Assembly: GCF_008801405.1 (NCBI RefSeq) | Contig: NZ_VZPV01000001.1 | Coordinates: 2,046,001-2,110,000 of the forward strand | Length of the DNA: 64,000 bases | Origin: Ralstonia insidiosa | Lineage (GTDB): Bacteria; Pseudomonadota; Gammaproteobacteria; Burkholderiales; Burkholderiaceae | Reading direction: 5' to 3' | In this document: positions 63,524-64,000 of the stretch, piece by piece | Layout of the letters: every line of letters begins with the position of its first letter | Position numbering within the stretch: position 1 is the stretch's first letter | Notes under the pieces: model-generated | The model's database searches: none | The model's input: the letters and a program-made list of their open reading frames with translations, nothing else | What the model was told of the DNA's origin: nothing | Program-made: the position numbers and the translations under genes

Positions 63524-64000
63524 TCAGGCAATGGCCTTAGCCGCAGCCCGCCCACGCAGCCATTCAAACGTCAGCAGCAGGCAAGTGGAAAACACGATGA
63601 GGATCGTCGCCAGCGCGGCAATCGTCGGCGAAATGTTCTCGCGAATCCCGGTAAACATCTGACGCGGCAGCGTCACCTGATCGGCGCCAGCGAGGAAGAG
63701 CGTGACCACCACCTCATCAAACGACGTAGCAAAGGCAAACAACGCCCCCGAGATGACGCCCGGTGCAATCACCGGCAGCGTGATCCGGAAGAACGTCATC
63801 ACCGGATTGGCGCCCAGCGACAGGCTCGCCCGCACGAGGTTGTGGTTGAAGCCCTGCAACGTCGCCAACACCGTCGTCACCACAAACGGCACCCCCAGCG
63901 CCGCATGCGCGAGGATCAGCCCGATATACGTGTTCGCCAGCCCCAGCGGCGCGAAGAACAGATACATACCGACACCGACGACGACCACCGGCACGATCAT
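63524..64000 (-). CDS. ABC transporter permease, spermidine/putrescine (PotC) type, C-terminal part
   Basis: The last 158 residues of an inner-membrane permease; the start is outside the window. Four or five hydrophobic helices are visible. The cytoplasmic EAA loop reads NLVRASLSLGANPVMTFFRITLP (about 53-75 of the visible part), with the conserved glycine, which contacts the ATPase. The family fit is to the PotC/YdcV-like permeases for polyamines or related small cations. The visible region ends in WLRGRAAAKAIA. The stop lies 50 bases from the right arm of the inverted-repeat element. Confidence 0.85.
   Translation of the reverse strand: MIVPVVVVGVGMYLFFAPLGLANTYIGLILAHAALGVPFVVTTVLATLQGFNHNLVRASLSLGANPVMTFFRITLPVIAPGVISGALFAFATSFDEVVVTLFLAGADQVTLPRQMFTGIRENISPTIAALATILIVFSTCLLLTFEWLRGRAAAKAIA

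Overview
The window is a high-GC chromosomal segment that looks like the genus Ralstonia (Betaproteobacteria, Burkholderiaceae). The evidence is the block tig-clpP-clpX-lon-hupB-tRNA-Val-tRNA-Asp-ppiD, a beta/gamma-type acnB, a cyoABCD oxidase, a PurL of the large proteobacterial type and the codon usage. This is my reading of the gene content; no database comparison was made. Most of the window is housekeeping chromosome, with one clear accessory locus and one repeat-rich intergenic region near the right end.

Layout. 1-1.6 kb: an EnvZ/OmpR-type two-component pair (kinase cut by the window edge) and a small exported protein. 1.7-5.4 kb: a DUF1800/DUF1501 exported pair, then a convergent squalene/phytoene-synthase-like gene. 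5.5-10 kb: a two-gene RND efflux operon behind a promoter whose start region is a 14-bp palindrome. 10.1-13.3 kb: tRNA-Leu and acnB with a strong promoter, a palindromic site and a terminator. 13.3-19.5 kb: an MHS-type transporter, the cyoABCD cytochrome bo3 quinol oxidase operon and a small periplasmic protein. 19.5-25 kb: a LysR regulator divergent from an acyl-CoA dehydrogenase, a CoA transferase and an MHS transporter, which reads as a module for uptake and CoA-dependent breakdown of an unidentified acid.

25.3-35.7 kb is the accessory highlight: a siderophore locus. A perfect Fur box sits on the promoter of a FecI-type ECF sigma factor. It is followed by a TonB-dependent receptor, an AlcA-type amine N-hydroxylase, an MFS exporter, an AlcB-type acyltransferase, an AlcC-type NIS synthetase, a FhuF-like siderophore-iron reductase and an AlcE-type Rieske oxygenase. 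The set matches the Bordetella alcaligin genes in content. The AraC-type activator AlcR is absent and an ECF sigma factor lies at the head of the locus. The likely product is a macrocyclic dihydroxamate made from putrescine, and the AlcE homologue argues for alcaligin itself.

35.8-47.5 kb: mnmC, then the protein-quality-control cluster (trigger factor, ClpP, ClpX, Lon, HU-beta), two tRNAs, an FMN reductase and PpiD. 47.5-57.1 kb: tesA and a YbbA-type ATPase with overlapping divergent start codons, pgi, nnrD/nnrE, a MarR-type regulator and purL. 57.1-62.6 kb: a Pr6Pr-type membrane protein, an ElaA-type acetyltransferase, a DUF4188 protein, an FAD-dependent dehydrogenase and a LysR/SDR divergent pair. 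62.6-63.5 kb has no convincing gene. It holds a degenerate 21-bp tandem repeat of about 12 units and then a 500-bp, nearly symmetrical inverted-repeat element with two long internal palindromes. The window ends inside an ABC permease of the spermidine/putrescine type.
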